DNA of 64,000 bases from Bordetella parapertussis. GTDB lineage: Bacteria > Pseudomonadota > Gammaproteobacteria > Burkholderiales > Burkholderiaceae_C. Position numbers and translations under genes: made by a program. Each line of letters opens with the position of its first letter. The stretch's first letter is position 1. Positions 28,842 through 38,520 of the stretch are shown piece after piece. Location: positions 17,922-81,921 of the forward strand of contig CAMCES010000004.1 of the NCBI GenBank assembly GCA_945873925.1, in the 5' to 3' direction. The notes below the pieces were generated by a model that ran no database searches, had not been told where the DNA came from, and was given only the letters and a program-made list of their open reading frames with translations.

Positions 28842-31117
28842 GTGCGTGCCTCTCGTTCAGTGCCCAGCGTCAAGCCTTCCTCTTCGGCTTCTTTTTGGCG
28901 GGCTTGCGCCTCGTACAAACGCCAGTAAGCGCCTTGCCTGGCCAGCAGTTCATCGTGCTGACCTTGCTCAACCAACTGACCGTGCTCCATGACGACGAGC
29001 CGATCTGCACGGCGCAGCGTGGAGAGCCGGTGCGCAATCGCGATGGTGGTGCGTCCACGCACCAGGTTGTCCAGCGCTTTTTGAATTTCTTGCTCGGTTT
29101 CGGTGTCCACCGAGGAGGTGGCCTCGTCCATGATCAGGATGCGCGGGTCGATCAACAAGGCCCGTGCGATCGAGATGCGTTGGCGCTCGCCACCGGACAA
29201 ACCCTGCCCGCGCTCGCCCACCAAGGAGTCGTAGCCTTGCGGCAAACACAGAATGAATTCATGGGCATGGGCGGCACGGGCCGCAGCCACAATCTCAGCG
29301 CGGGTGGCACTTGGTTTGCCATAGGCAATGTTGTCAGCGATGGTGCCGAAAAACAAAAACGGTTCTTGCAAGACCAAACCGATGTGCCGTCTGTAGTCTG
29401 CAATGCGAATGTCTCTGATGTCGGTGCCGTCAATGCGGATCGCGCCTTCGCTCAGATCGTAGAAGCGGCAAATCAGGTTGACCAAGGTGCTTTTGCCCGA
29501 GCCGCTTTGACCCACCAAACCAATCATTTCCCCGGGCGCAATGTCCAAGCTCAAGCCCTTGATGACAGCGCGGTTGCCATAGCGAAAACCAGCATCGGCA
29601 ATTTGAATGTGCCCCACCACCTCGGGCAAGGCCACCGGGTTCACTGGCTCGGGGACGCTGGACACGTGGTCGAGGATTTCAAAAATACGTTTGGTGCCGG
29701 CTGCTGCTTTTTGCGTGTGCGACACGATGCGGCTCATCGCATCCAGTCGAGCATAAAAGCGGGTGCTGTAGGCCAGGAAAGCAGTCAACACACCGACCGT
29801 GACTTGATGATTCGCCACTTGCCAAATGCCAAAGGCCCAGACCACCAGCAAACCAATTTCAGTCACCAAGGTCACGGTGGGCGAGAACAAGGACCACAAG
29901 AAATTGATGCGGTCGTTGACCGCGAGGTTGTGTTTGTTGGCCTCTTGAAAGCGCTTGGCCTCGCGGGTCTCTTGGGCAAAGGCCTTGACCACGCGGATGC
30001 CCGGGATGGTGTCCGCCAACACATTGGTGAGTTCGGACCAGACCCGGTCGATTTTTTCAAAACCCGTGCGCAAACGGTCGCGCACGATGTGGATCAACCA
30101 CGCAATGAAGGGCAGCGGCAGCAAAGTGGCCAACGCCAACCACGGGTCGATGCTGAACAAAATCGCAGCGGTCATCAAGATCATCAGCACGTCGGTGGCG
30201 AAGTCGAGCAAGTGCAGCGACAAAAACACGCACAAACGGTCGGTCTCGCTGCCGATGCGGGTCATCAGGTCGCCGGTGCGGCGTCCGCCAAAGTATTCCA
30301 AAGACAGCTTGAGCAAATGCTCGTAGGCGGTGGAGCGCAAGTCCGCGCCAATGCGCTCGGAGACCAGCGCCAGCACATAGGTCTTGAACCAGCCCAGGCC
30401 CCAAGCCAACAGGGCAGCGGCCAGCAAACCACCCAAATACCAGGTCACCAACGTTTGGTCAATTTGCTGCCCATTTTGGAAAGGAATCAGCACCTCGTCC
30501 ATCAAAGGCATGGTCAGGTAAGGCGGCACCAAAGTCGCAGCGGTTGAGGCCAAGGTGAGCAAAAAACCCAGCAACAACTGTCCTTGGTAAGGCTTGGCAA
30601 AACGCCACAAGCGAAACAGGCTCCAGGTGGACGCAGGCAAGTCGTCTTCCTCGCGCTCACAAGCCTGGCAGGCCTGCCCTTGGCTGCTGAGTGGCGCATG
30701 GCAGCTCGGACCCCAGGCTTGCAAACCCACTGACTGGTGTCCGTCTTGCAGCTTTTGGAAACGCGTGACCAAACTGGCGGCTTGCAGGTTGTGACCCAAG
30801 GTGAAACGCCATTGGGCCAGCTGGGCTTGGTCGTTGCGCAAACTGAGTTGGCCGACACCGGCATGGTCGACCAAGGCCAGCTGAAAATCGGCTTGCAAAA
30901 CCAGTGTTTGCCAATTTTTTTCAGCGCTGGCGGGTTGCCACAACAAACGTTGGGGGGTCAAAACCAGCAGACCCCGCCCGAAATACAATCGGGCATCGAG
31001 GTCAACCTCTAGCCAAGCCAGTACGTTTTCTTCAGATGCCAACTGAAGCTGCAGGTCCTCCCGCCAAAAAGCTGGCAAATCCAGCAGCACTGGCGCAACA
31101 TGAGCGGGAGGATTCAT
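28838..31117 (-). CDS. ABC exporter (fused TM-NBD) of the cyanophycin locus
   Basis: A 759-residue half-transporter. The first ~160 residues are an extra soluble domain (ARLYFGRGLLVLTPQRLLW, then Cys139, Cys150 and Cys153 as QACQACERE). A six-helix type IV exporter domain follows, and a C-terminal ATPase with GQSGSGKST near residue 540, QEPFLFFGTIADNIAYG, LSGGERQR, ILIMDEATSSVDTE and AHRLST. It would dimerise in the inner membrane and export or flip an unknown substrate. The ATG at 31117 is chosen over a TTG eight codons upstream. It is divergent from cphA' by 85 bases and coupled to DUF1854. Confidence 0.88.
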   Translation of the reverse strand: MNPPAHVAPVLLDLPAFWREDLQLQLASEENVLAWLEVDLDARLYFGRGLLVLTPQRLLWQPASAEKNWQTLVLQADFQLALVDHAGVGQLSLRNDQAQLAQWRFTLGHNLQAASLVTRFQKLQDGHQSVGLQAWGPSCHAPLSSQGQACQACEREEDDLPASTWSLFRLWRFAKPYQGQLLLGFLLTLASTAATLVPPYLTMPLMDEVLIPFQNGQQIDQTLVTWYLGGLLAAALLAWGLGWFKTYVLALVSERIGADLRSTAYEHLLKLSLEYFGGRRTGDLMTRIGSETDRLCVFLSLHLLDFATDVLMILMTAAILFSIDPWLALATLLPLPFIAWLIHIVRDRLRTGFEKIDRVWSELTNVLADTIPGIRVVKAFAQETREAKRFQEANKHNLAVNDRINFLWSLFSPTVTLVTEIGLLVVWAFGIWQVANHQVTVGVLTAFLAYSTRFYARLDAMSRIVSHTQKAAAGTKRIFEILDHVSSVPEPVNPVALPEVVGHIQIADAGFRYGNRAVIKGLSLDIAPGEMIGLVGQSGSGKSTLVNLICRFYDLSEGAIRIDGTDIRDIRIADYRRHIGLVLQEPFLFFGTIADNIAYGKPSATRAEIVAAARAAHAHEFILCLPQGYDSLVGERGQGLSGGERQRISIARALLIDPRILIMDEATSSVDTETEQEIQKALDNLVRGRTTIAIAHRLSTLRRADRLVVMEHGQLVEQGQHDELLARQGAYWRLYEAQARQKEAEEEGLTLGTEREART

Positions 31118-31202
31118 TCTTTTGAGGATGACCGGCAGCAAAAAATGATTCTAACCCTGCACTTCAGCCAAAACGGCCTACGCTCTACCTTTCCAGCCCC
31201 TT

Positions 31203-33407
31203 ATGACCTTTCCTGATATCGCGATTTCGCGCATGCGTTACTTGCGCGGCCCGAATGTGTGGACCTACCGCCCCGTCATCGAATCCTGGGTAGATCTTGG
31301 GCCCCTGGAAGACCACCCCTCCAACACCTTGCCAGGCTTTGTCGATCGCCTGACCACTTGGCTGCCGGGCATGATCGAGCACCGCTGCGGTGTGGGTGAA
31401 CGCGGCGGCTTCTTCGAGCGCCTCCAAAGCGGCACCTGGTGCGGCCACATCATTGAACACGTGGCCATCGAGTTGCAAACCTTGGCAGGCATGCAAGTGG
31501 GTTTCGGCAAAGCGCGTGAAACCAGCCAGCGCGGTGTCTACAAAGTGGTCATCCGCACCCGCCAAGAGGAAGTGGGTCGTGCGGCTTTCATGGCTGCCCG
31601 TGATCTGGTCATGGCGGCCATCAACAACACCGCGTTTGATGTCATAGGCACAGTCATCCGCTTGAAAGCCATGGTGGACCGTTTGTGTTTAGGCCCCAGC
31701 ACGGCATGCATCGTGGACGCGGCCACCGAGCACCACATCCCTTCCATTCGCCTGACCTCTGGCAACTTGGTTCAGCTTGGCTATGGGTCCTTGCAGCGCC
31801 GGATCTGGACGGCTGAGACCGACCGCACCAGCGCGATTGCCGAGAGCATCTCCAGCGACAAAGACCTCACCAAACTGCTGCTCACCCAATGCGGCGTGCC
31901 TGTTCCCACCGGCCAGGTGGTGCATTCACCCGCGCATGCCTGGGAGGTCTCGCAAGAGATTGGCTTGCCTGTGGCGGTCAAACCCACGGATGCCAACCAT
32001 GGCCGTGGCGTGGCGCTGGATTTACACAGGCGTGAAGACATTGAAACCGCGTTTGGCATGGCACAACGCGAAGGCACTGAAGTGATGGTCGAGCGTTTTA
32101 TACCTGGCGAAGAGCACCGGTTGCTGGTGGTCGGCAACCAAGTGGTCGCCGCCTGCCGCGGCGAAACCGCCAAGATCAAGGGCGACGGTGTGCACACTGT
32201 CGAGCAGTTGATCGAGTTGCAAATCAACGCCGACCCAAGGCGCGGTGAAGAAGAAGACTATCCCCTGGACACGATTCGCTTGAAAGACCTGCCCACGGCA
32301 GTGCTGGAGTTGCAACGCCAAGGGCTGAACCCCGACAGCATTCCAGAGGCAGGTCGCGTGGCCATCGTGCAACGCACCGGCAACATGGGTATTGACGTCA
32401 CCGACGAGGTGCATCCTGAAGTCGCGGCAGTCGTGGTGTTGGCAGCGCGGGTGATCGGTTTGGACATCGCAGGCATCGATTTGGTCGCACAAGACATCAG
32501 CCAACCTTTGCATGCCCAAGGCGGTGCGATCGTCGAAGTCAATGCAGGCCCTGGTTTGCTGATGCACTTGAAACCCGCGATCGGCCAACCCCGCCCAGTC
32601 GGACAAGCCATCGTCTCGCATTTGTTTCAACCGCAGCAAGCCACACGCATCCCGGTGGTGGGTATCATGGGTCGCAGCCAAACCGCTGAGTTGGCGCATT
32701 TGGTCCATTGGCTGATCCATTTGTCGGGTCGGCGTACCGGCTTGGCTTCATCGCATGGCTTGTTCATGGACCAGCGCTTGGTTGACCCGAAAGACGCCCG
32801 TGTTTTTGAGGCCAGTCAACGGCTTTTGATCAACCGTTCCTTGGACGCAGCGGTGTTTGAAAACGCTGCTTTGCAAGTCCTCGAGGAGGGCCTGCCCTAT
32901 GACCGCTGCCACGTGGGCGTGTTGACTGACATGCCCGACGCCACGGGCTTGCAAGACCATGACATCCACACACCCGAACAGGTGCGAAGCGTGGTGCGAA
33001 CCCAGGTGGATTTGGTGCTGCCCGAAGGTGCAGCGGTTCTCAACGCAGACGATGCCGCCGTTGTCGACTTGGCCGAGCTTTGCGATGGCGAAGTCATTTA
33101 CTACTCCCCCAGCGCCGCCTCCCCGGTGGTGGTCACGCACCGTGCCGCTAAAGGCCGTGCCGTGTTTTGCCGAGACGGTCAAGTGGTGATGGCGCGGGGC
33201 GAACATGAAACCGTGTTGGTCAAACTCGACTTCCCTCCGATCGCCAAGTTGCTGACCGATGGCCGCATGAGCCTGCCCAATGTGCTGGCCGCTGTGGCGG
33301 TTGCTTGGGCACTTGAACTGACCCCGGAATTGATACGCGCAGGACTGAAAAACTATGGCCAACCCTCTGCCATGGCCAACCCTGAAGTTGCAAGGATGAA
33401 CGCCTGA
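31203..33407 (+). CDS. Cyanophycin synthetase-like protein CphA' (degenerate Mur-ligase P-loop)
   Basis: A 734-residue CphA homologue. The N-terminal domain (RMRYLRGPNVWTYRPVIE) and the ATP-grasp domain (GLPVAVKPTDANHGRGVAL, MVERFIPGEEHRLLVVG, GAIVEVNAGPGLLMHL) are intact. In the C-terminal Mur-ligase-like domain, the place where active CphA has GTNGKTT reads GIMGRSQ (residues 487-493), losing the ATP-binding lysine, and the domain is about 120 residues shorter. So one of the two ligase activities is probably lost, as in CphA2-type proteins. It overlaps cphA by one base and may be a partner or a specialised synthetase. Confidence 0.85.
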   Translation: MTFPDIAISRMRYLRGPNVWTYRPVIESWVDLGPLEDHPSNTLPGFVDRLTTWLPGMIEHRCGVGERGGFFERLQSGTWCGHIIEHVAIELQTLAGMQVGFGKARETSQRGVYKVVIRTRQEEVGRAAFMAARDLVMAAINNTAFDVIGTVIRLKAMVDRLCLGPSTACIVDAATEHHIPSIRLTSGNLVQLGYGSLQRRIWTAETDRTSAIAESISSDKDLTKLLLTQCGVPVPTGQVVHSPAHAWEVSQEIGLPVAVKPTDANHGRGVALDLHRREDIETAFGMAQREGTEVMVERFIPGEEHRLLVVGNQVVAACRGETAKIKGDGVHTVEQLIELQINADPRRGEEEDYPLDTIRLKDLPTAVLELQRQGLNPDSIPEAGRVAIVQRTGNMGIDVTDEVHPEVAAVVVLAARVIGLDIAGIDLVAQDISQPLHAQGGAIVEVNAGPGLLMHLKPAIGQPRPVGQAIVSHLFQPQQATRIPVVGIMGRSQTAELAHLVHWLIHLSGRRTGLASSHGLFMDQRLVDPKDARVFEASQRLLINRSLDAAVFENAALQVLEEGLPYDRCHVGVLTDMPDATGLQDHDIHTPEQVRSVVRTQVDLVLPEGAAVLNADDAAVVDLAELCDGEVIYYSPSAASPVVVTHRAAKGRAVFCRDGQVVMARGEHETVLVKLDFPPIAKLLTDGRMSLPNVLAAVAVAWALELTPELIRAGLKNYGQPSAMANPEVARMNA

Positions 33408-35983
33408 TGGAAGTCACTCGCATTCGCGCCTTGCGCGGCCCCAATTTGTGGACACGCCACACCGCTGTCGAAGCCATGGTGCGGTGCGCCCCTGGCCTGG
33501 AAAGCGACCTGAGTGACAACCAACAGGCCTTCGAAAAGCGCTTGCGCCATTTGTTTCCTGGCCTTGGCCGCTTGCAATCAGACCAAGCACAAGCGCCCCT
33601 GAGCATGGCGCACGCCTTGGAAGCCACCGCCTTGCACTTGCAAACCCAAGCGGGTTGCCCGGTCACTTTCAGTCGCACCACTGCCACCCCGGACGACGGC
33701 TTGTTTCAAGTCGTGGTCGAGTACTCGGTCGAACAAGTCGGCAAGCTGGCGATGGACCTGGCACAGCAACTGTGTCTTGCGGCCTTGAGCGATGGTCACT
33801 TTGATGTGGACCAAAGCCTGCATGCATTGCGTGAGTTGGACGAGGAGCTGCGCTTGGGGCCTTCGACGGGTGCCATCGTTGACGCGGCCTTGGCGCGGGG
33901 CATACCTTTTCGCCGCTTGACCGATGGCAGCTTGGTGCAGTTTGGCTGGGGCAGCAAACAACGACGCATCCAAGCCGCTGAAACCGACTTCAGCAGCGCG
34001 ATTGCCGAATCCATCGCACAAGACAAAGAACTTTCCAAAAAACTGCTGCAAGCCGCAGGCGTGCCAGTGCCTGTCGGTCGGCCCGTGGTGGATGCCGAAG
34101 ACGCTTGGGCCGCGGCCCAAGACATCGGCTTGCCGGTGGTACTCAAACCACGGGACGGCAACCAAGGCAAGGGGGTCGCGGTCAACCTCAAAACCCGCGA
34201 AGAAGTCATCGCAGGGTTTAACAGCGCTTTGGAATTCCGTGATGACATCATGGTCGAGCGTTACCTGCCTGGCAGCGACTACCGCTTGCTGGTGGTGGGC
34301 GACAAGATGGTGGCAGCGGCCCGGCGCGAACCACCCTTGGTGGTGGGTGACGGCAAATCCACGGTGCGTCAGTTGGTTGACAAAGTCAATGCCGACCCGC
34401 GCCGAGGCGATGGCCACGCCACCTCGCTCACCAAAATCCGTTTTGACGAGATTGCCTTGGCCCGCTTGAGCGAACAGGGTTTCGATGCCGAAAGTGTGCC
34501 TGCCAAAGGCGCTCGGGTGGTCTTGCGCAACAACGCCAATTTGTCCACCGGTGGCACCGCCACCGACGTCACCGACGACGTTCACCCCGAAGTCGCCGCC
34601 CGCGCCGTGATGGCCGCGCAAATGGTCGGCCTGGATGTGTGTGGCGTCGACGTGGTTGTCGAGTCGGTGCTCAAACCCCTGGAAGAGCAAAACGGCGGCA
34701 TCGTGGAAGTCAACGCCGCACCAGGTTTGCGCATGCATTTGCAACCCTCGTTTGGCAAGGGTCGCGATGTGGGCAGCGCGATCATCGACACCATGTTTGG
34801 CCCCGGCCAAGATGGCCGCATTCCCTTGATCGCGGTCACCGGCACCAACGGCAAAACCACCACCGTGCGTTTGTGCGCCCATTTGCTGCGAGCCAACGGC
34901 TTGCGCGTGGGCATGACCAACACCGATGGCGTGTATGTCAATGGCTTGCAACTCGACACCGGCGACTGCAGCGGACCCCGCAGCGCCCGCAGCGTGTTGA
35001 TGCACCCCGATGTGGATGCCGCTGTGCTCGAAACCGCACGAGGCGGCATGTTGCGCGAAGGCCTGGCCTTTGACCGTTGCCATGTGGCGGTGGTGACCAA
35101 CATCGGCAGCGGCGACCACCTGGGCTTGAACTACATCAGCACCGTCGAAGACCTGGCGGTCTTGAAGCGCGTGATCGTGCAAAACGTGGCCCCCACCGGC
35201 ATGGCCGTGCTCAATGCGGCTGACCCGATCGTGGCGGCCATGGCACCCAACTGCCCAGGCCAGGTGACGTTTTTTGCGATCGACCCGTACAACCCGGTGC
35301 TCGCCACTCACCGTGCACAAGGCAAACGCGTGCTGTTTGTGGAGGACGGCCAGATCGTTGCCAAAGAAGGCGCCCAGCAAGTACGCATCTCCTTGGCAGA
35401 AATTCCCCTCACGCAAAACGGCGCGATTGGTTTTCAGGTGGAAAACGCCATGGCCTCGATTGGTGCAGCTTGGGCAGTGGGTTTGCCTTGGGAGTCGATC
35501 TGCGAAGGTTTGTCCAACTTTGTGAGCGACACCCAAGGCGTGCCTGGGCGTTTCAACATGTTCGAGTACAAGGGCGCCACCATCATTGCCGACTATGGCC
35601 ACAACCCCGACGCGATCAAAGCGCTGGTGCAAGCGGTGACCAACCTCCCCGCCAAACAACGCAGCGTGGTCATCAGCGGTGCGGGTGATCGACGCGACGA
35701 GGACATCCGCGAGCAAACCCGCCTCATTGGCAGCGCCTTCGAGCGCGTGGTGTTGTTTGAAGATGCTTGCCAACGTGGCCGCGCAGACGGTGAGGTGTTG
35801 GCCCTGTTACGGCAAGGCTTGCAAGGCGCGTCCCGGACCCAAGACATCAGCGAGATCCACGGCGAGTTCATCGCGATTGACCATGCGTTGGCGCAACTCC
35901 AGCCCGGTGAACTGTGTTTGATCTTGATCGACCAAGTGGAAGAAGCCTTGGCGCACATTGGGATGCGGGTGGCGGGGCAGTAA
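33407..35983 (+). CDS. cphA: Cyanophycin synthetase CphA
   Basis: An 858-residue, three-domain enzyme: an N-terminal domain (TRIRALRGPNLWTRHTAVEA), an ATP-grasp ligase (GLPVVLKPRDGNQGKGVAV, MVERYLPGSDYRLLVVGD, GGIVEVNAAPGLRMHLQPS) and a Mur-ligase-like domain with intact P-loop GTNGKTTT (residues 479-486, Lys483), TARGGMLREGLAF and IADYGHNPDAI. It builds the Asp-Arg polymer cyanophycin from Asp and Arg with two ATP per residue pair, a cytoplasmic nitrogen and carbon store. It is coupled to cphA' by the overlap TGATG. No cyanophycinase gene is in the window. Confidence 0.96.
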   Translation: MEVTRIRALRGPNLWTRHTAVEAMVRCAPGLESDLSDNQQAFEKRLRHLFPGLGRLQSDQAQAPLSMAHALEATALHLQTQAGCPVTFSRTTATPDDGLFQVVVEYSVEQVGKLAMDLAQQLCLAALSDGHFDVDQSLHALRELDEELRLGPSTGAIVDAALARGIPFRRLTDGSLVQFGWGSKQRRIQAAETDFSSAIAESIAQDKELSKKLLQAAGVPVPVGRPVVDAEDAWAAAQDIGLPVVLKPRDGNQGKGVAVNLKTREEVIAGFNSALEFRDDIMVERYLPGSDYRLLVVGDKMVAAARREPPLVVGDGKSTVRQLVDKVNADPRRGDGHATSLTKIRFDEIALARLSEQGFDAESVPAKGARVVLRNNANLSTGGTATDVTDDVHPEVAARAVMAAQMVGLDVCGVDVVVESVLKPLEEQNGGIVEVNAAPGLRMHLQPSFGKGRDVGSAIIDTMFGPGQDGRIPLIAVTGTNGKTTTVRLCAHLLRANGLRVGMTNTDGVYVNGLQLDTGDCSGPRSARSVLMHPDVDAAVLETARGGMLREGLAFDRCHVAVVTNIGSGDHLGLNYISTVEDLAVLKRVIVQNVAPTGMAVLNAADPIVAAMAPNCPGQVTFFAIDPYNPVLATHRAQGKRVLFVEDGQIVAKEGAQQVRISLAEIPLTQNGAIGFQVENAMASIGAAWAVGLPWESICEGLSNFVSDTQGVPGRFNMFEYKGATIIADYGHNPDAIKALVQAVTNLPAKQRSVVISGAGDRRDEDIREQTRLIGSAFERVVLFEDACQRGRADGEVLALLRQGLQGASRTQDISEIHGEFIAIDHALAQLQPGELCLILIDQVEEALAHIGMRVAGQ

Positions 35984-36015
35984 GCCAGCGCACTCGTCCT
36001 TACCGAAGGGCTCTT

Positions 36016-38475
36016 TCAGTGCCGCCAATACCGCCTGTTCTCTTCCCTTTCACACACCAACTGGTCAGGCGACTCACTGCGCCAGGTCATGGCACCACAC
36101 TCAGGCGACAACCTGACCGCGATGCCTCGCGCCAGATAGCGTTGCAGCACTTGCGGCGCAGGGTGGCCATAGCGGTTGCGATAGCCGATTTGGATCAGTG
36201 CAAAGCGGGGTTGCACGGCATCCAAAAACACCTGGGTGGACGAAGTTTTGCTGCCGTGGTGCGGCACCAGCAACACGTCGGCACGCAAGGCCTCGCCCAT
36301 GCGCTGCACCAAGGCCAGTTCTTGAATGGCATCAATGTCTGCGCTGAGCAAGGCCACGCGATCGTTGGCTTGGATGCGTAAAACGCAGCTGCGGGCGTTC
36401 GGTGAAAGCACCCTTTCGTAATCCGCTGCCAGGGGGTGAACGATGTCAAAGCGCACGCCATCCCACACCCAGCCTTGTCCGGCTTCACAGCGCTTGATCG
36501 ACAACTGATTGGCGATCCAATGTGCTTGGTCAATCGACGACAACACCTGCGCCTGCGGTTGCGCTTTCAACACCGAGAATGCGCCGCCGGTGTGGTCGCT
36601 GTCTTGGTGGCTCAAGACCACGGTGTCCAGGTGTTCAGCCGTGCGTTGCAACAAGGGCAACAACACCCGTTCCCCCGCATCACTGTCGCTGCCAAAGCGC
36701 GGTCCCGCGTCAAACAACAGGCTGTGCTGTGCGGTGCGGACCAAGACCGCGTTGCCTTGCCCGATGTCAGCCGTCAGCAAATCAAACGCACCTGCGGCAG
36801 GCCTGGCCACGGGCCACACCAGCACGGGCAGCAGCAAAGCCAGTGCAGTCCAACGCCATCGCCCCAACCGTCGCCAAGCCAAGACCGCGCCCGCGGCCAT
36901 GCCCATCAGCCCGACCCACCACGGCGGCGCAGGCACCTGCCACACCGCCCATGGCAGTTTGGCGAGCGGCTCTGTCACCGCGCACAAGGCTTGCAATGCT
37001 CCGCTGCACAACCACCACACAGGCGCAAACACACTCCCCAAAAACGCCAAGGGTGTGACCACCAAGGTGACCCAGGGAATCGCAAACAGATTCACCAGCA
37101 AGCCGACCAATGACAACTGCTGAAACAACACCACAGTCAGGGGCGCCAGGCACAGGCTGATACGCCACTGCTCATGCCACAGCAACCGCAATGACTGCAG
37201 GGCACGTTGCCACCTGCTGCTTGACGCTTGGGCAGGCGGCTCTGGTTGCGGGTTGCCCAAAAACAAAATACCCACCGCCACAAAGCTCAACCAAAACCCG
37301 CTTTGCAACAATGCCCAAGGGTCAAGCAGCACCACCATCACCGCCGCCAACAGCCATTGGGTCAGGCCAGGCCAACACAGCGCTCGCCAGCGCAAGCAAC
37401 CCGCGACCACCAACATCACCAAGGTGCGTTGAGCAGGCACGCCCCATCCGCTGAATACCGCATACACCAGCGCGCACACCATGCCGCCCCACAACCCGGC
37501 CCAAGGCGCTGGATAGACCAAACACCAAGAGCGCCCCCACCGATCGCTGAGGCGCCACAGTTTTCCGACCAAGCGCTGCGCCAGCCAGGCCCACAAGGTG
37601 ATGTGCAGACCAGAGATGCTCATCAAATGGGCGATGCCGGTGATGCGAAACATGTCCCAATCACTGTGCCCGATGGCAGCTTGGTCGCCGATCAGCAAGG
37701 CCGCGATCAAGCCCGACCAACGTGGCTCGGGGATGGTTTGCAGGATGCGCGAACGCACGGCTTGGCGCCATTGCTGAACCGGGTATTGCCAGGTGTGTGC
37801 AAGGCGAACCGCGGCAGGGTATTGGGCAGCATCGCGTACATGGCCGGTGGCTTGGACACCCTGCTCCCACAGCCACAGTTCTGCGTCAAACCCACCTGGG
37901 TTGGCCAAGCCATGCGGCCTCTTCAGGCGAACCACCATCTGCCAACGCTCGCCAGCTGTCAACCGGGGCAAGGTTTTTGGCTCGCCTGCCCATGCCTGCT
38001 TGTACCAAGCCAGCTGCAACAGGCCGGGCAGACGCACCGTTTGCAGGTCATGCAAGCGCCGCGCTTGATCTGGCGCAAACTGAAAACGCATGCTGTCTGC
38101 ACCGGTCTGCGGCATGCTGGCCACCACCCCGGTGACCAGCAGGTCTACCCCCTCCAAAGCGGGATTCAAGCGGGTTTGCATGAAGGCCAGCGCGCGCAGG
38201 TTGACGCACCCAAATGCCAGCATCGCCACCAGTCCCATGGCCCACACCAAGTGCACCCAGCGTCTGCGCAAAGGGTGTTGAAGAGGCGGCCACCAGCGCA
38301 ACAAGCCGAGACACAGCAGCGCCAAGCCACCGGCGCCCAGCCATCCGACAGCGGTCTCGGTCAGTGACCACAGCCGGGGTTGGAACAACTGCGCAGCCGT
38401 GCCCAACAACCATGCCAAAAGCATGGGCGTGAGCCAGGCAAAACGCAGCGTCAGAGGCAGCTCCCTTCCAGTCAA
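36016..38475 (-). CDS. comEC: DNA uptake channel ComEC/Rec2
   Basis: An 819-residue inner-membrane protein. The N-terminal membrane region contains a DUF4131-like part and the competence domain (LIGDQAAIGHSDWDMFRITG, AHLMSISGLHITLWAW). Helical segments follow, then a C-terminal metallo-beta-lactamase-like domain with VVLSHQDSDHTGG, LSADIDA and LLVPHHGSKTSST. It carries single-stranded DNA across the inner membrane in natural transformation. The most upstream start is a TTG at 38475; an ATG 17 codons in (38424) is the alternative. It converges with cphA. Confidence 0.93.
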   Translation of the reverse strand: MTGRELPLTLRFAWLTPMLLAWLLGTAAQLFQPRLWSLTETAVGWLGAGGLALLCLGLLRWWPPLQHPLRRRWVHLVWAMGLVAMLAFGCVNLRALAFMQTRLNPALEGVDLLVTGVVASMPQTGADSMRFQFAPDQARRLHDLQTVRLPGLLQLAWYKQAWAGEPKTLPRLTAGERWQMVVRLKRPHGLANPGGFDAELWLWEQGVQATGHVRDAAQYPAAVRLAHTWQYPVQQWRQAVRSRILQTIPEPRWSGLIAALLIGDQAAIGHSDWDMFRITGIAHLMSISGLHITLWAWLAQRLVGKLWRLSDRWGRSWCLVYPAPWAGLWGGMVCALVYAVFSGWGVPAQRTLVMLVVAGCLRWRALCWPGLTQWLLAAVMVVLLDPWALLQSGFWLSFVAVGILFLGNPQPEPPAQASSSRWQRALQSLRLLWHEQWRISLCLAPLTVVLFQQLSLVGLLVNLFAIPWVTLVVTPLAFLGSVFAPVWWLCSGALQALCAVTEPLAKLPWAVWQVPAPPWWVGLMGMAAGAVLAWRRLGRWRWTALALLLPVLVWPVARPAAGAFDLLTADIGQGNAVLVRTAQHSLLFDAGPRFGSDSDAGERVLLPLLQRTAEHLDTVVLSHQDSDHTGGAFSVLKAQPQAQVLSSIDQAHWIANQLSIKRCEAGQGWVWDGVRFDIVHPLAADYERVLSPNARSCVLRIQANDRVALLSADIDAIQELALVQRMGEALRADVLLVPHHGSKTSSTQVFLDAVQPRFALIQIGYRNRYGHPAPQVLQRYLARGIAVRLSPECGAMTWRSESPDQLVCEREENRRYWRH

Positions 38476-38520
38476 TCACCCGCAGCTGGGCTGGGTGGGA
38501 AGGAACTGTAGGCAAACCGC

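Noticed and set aside
28895..30547. 550-codon plus-strand frame opposite the ABC exporter
   Set aside because: Low-complexity Gln/His/Gly/Asp-rich shadow of the ABC gene, with no family match or start signal.
33578..35773. 731-codon open frame antisense to cphA
   Set aside because: The high-GC codon bias of cphA leaves the antisense frame open; its translation is His/Gly/Val-rich without domains, and the sense gene is unambiguous.
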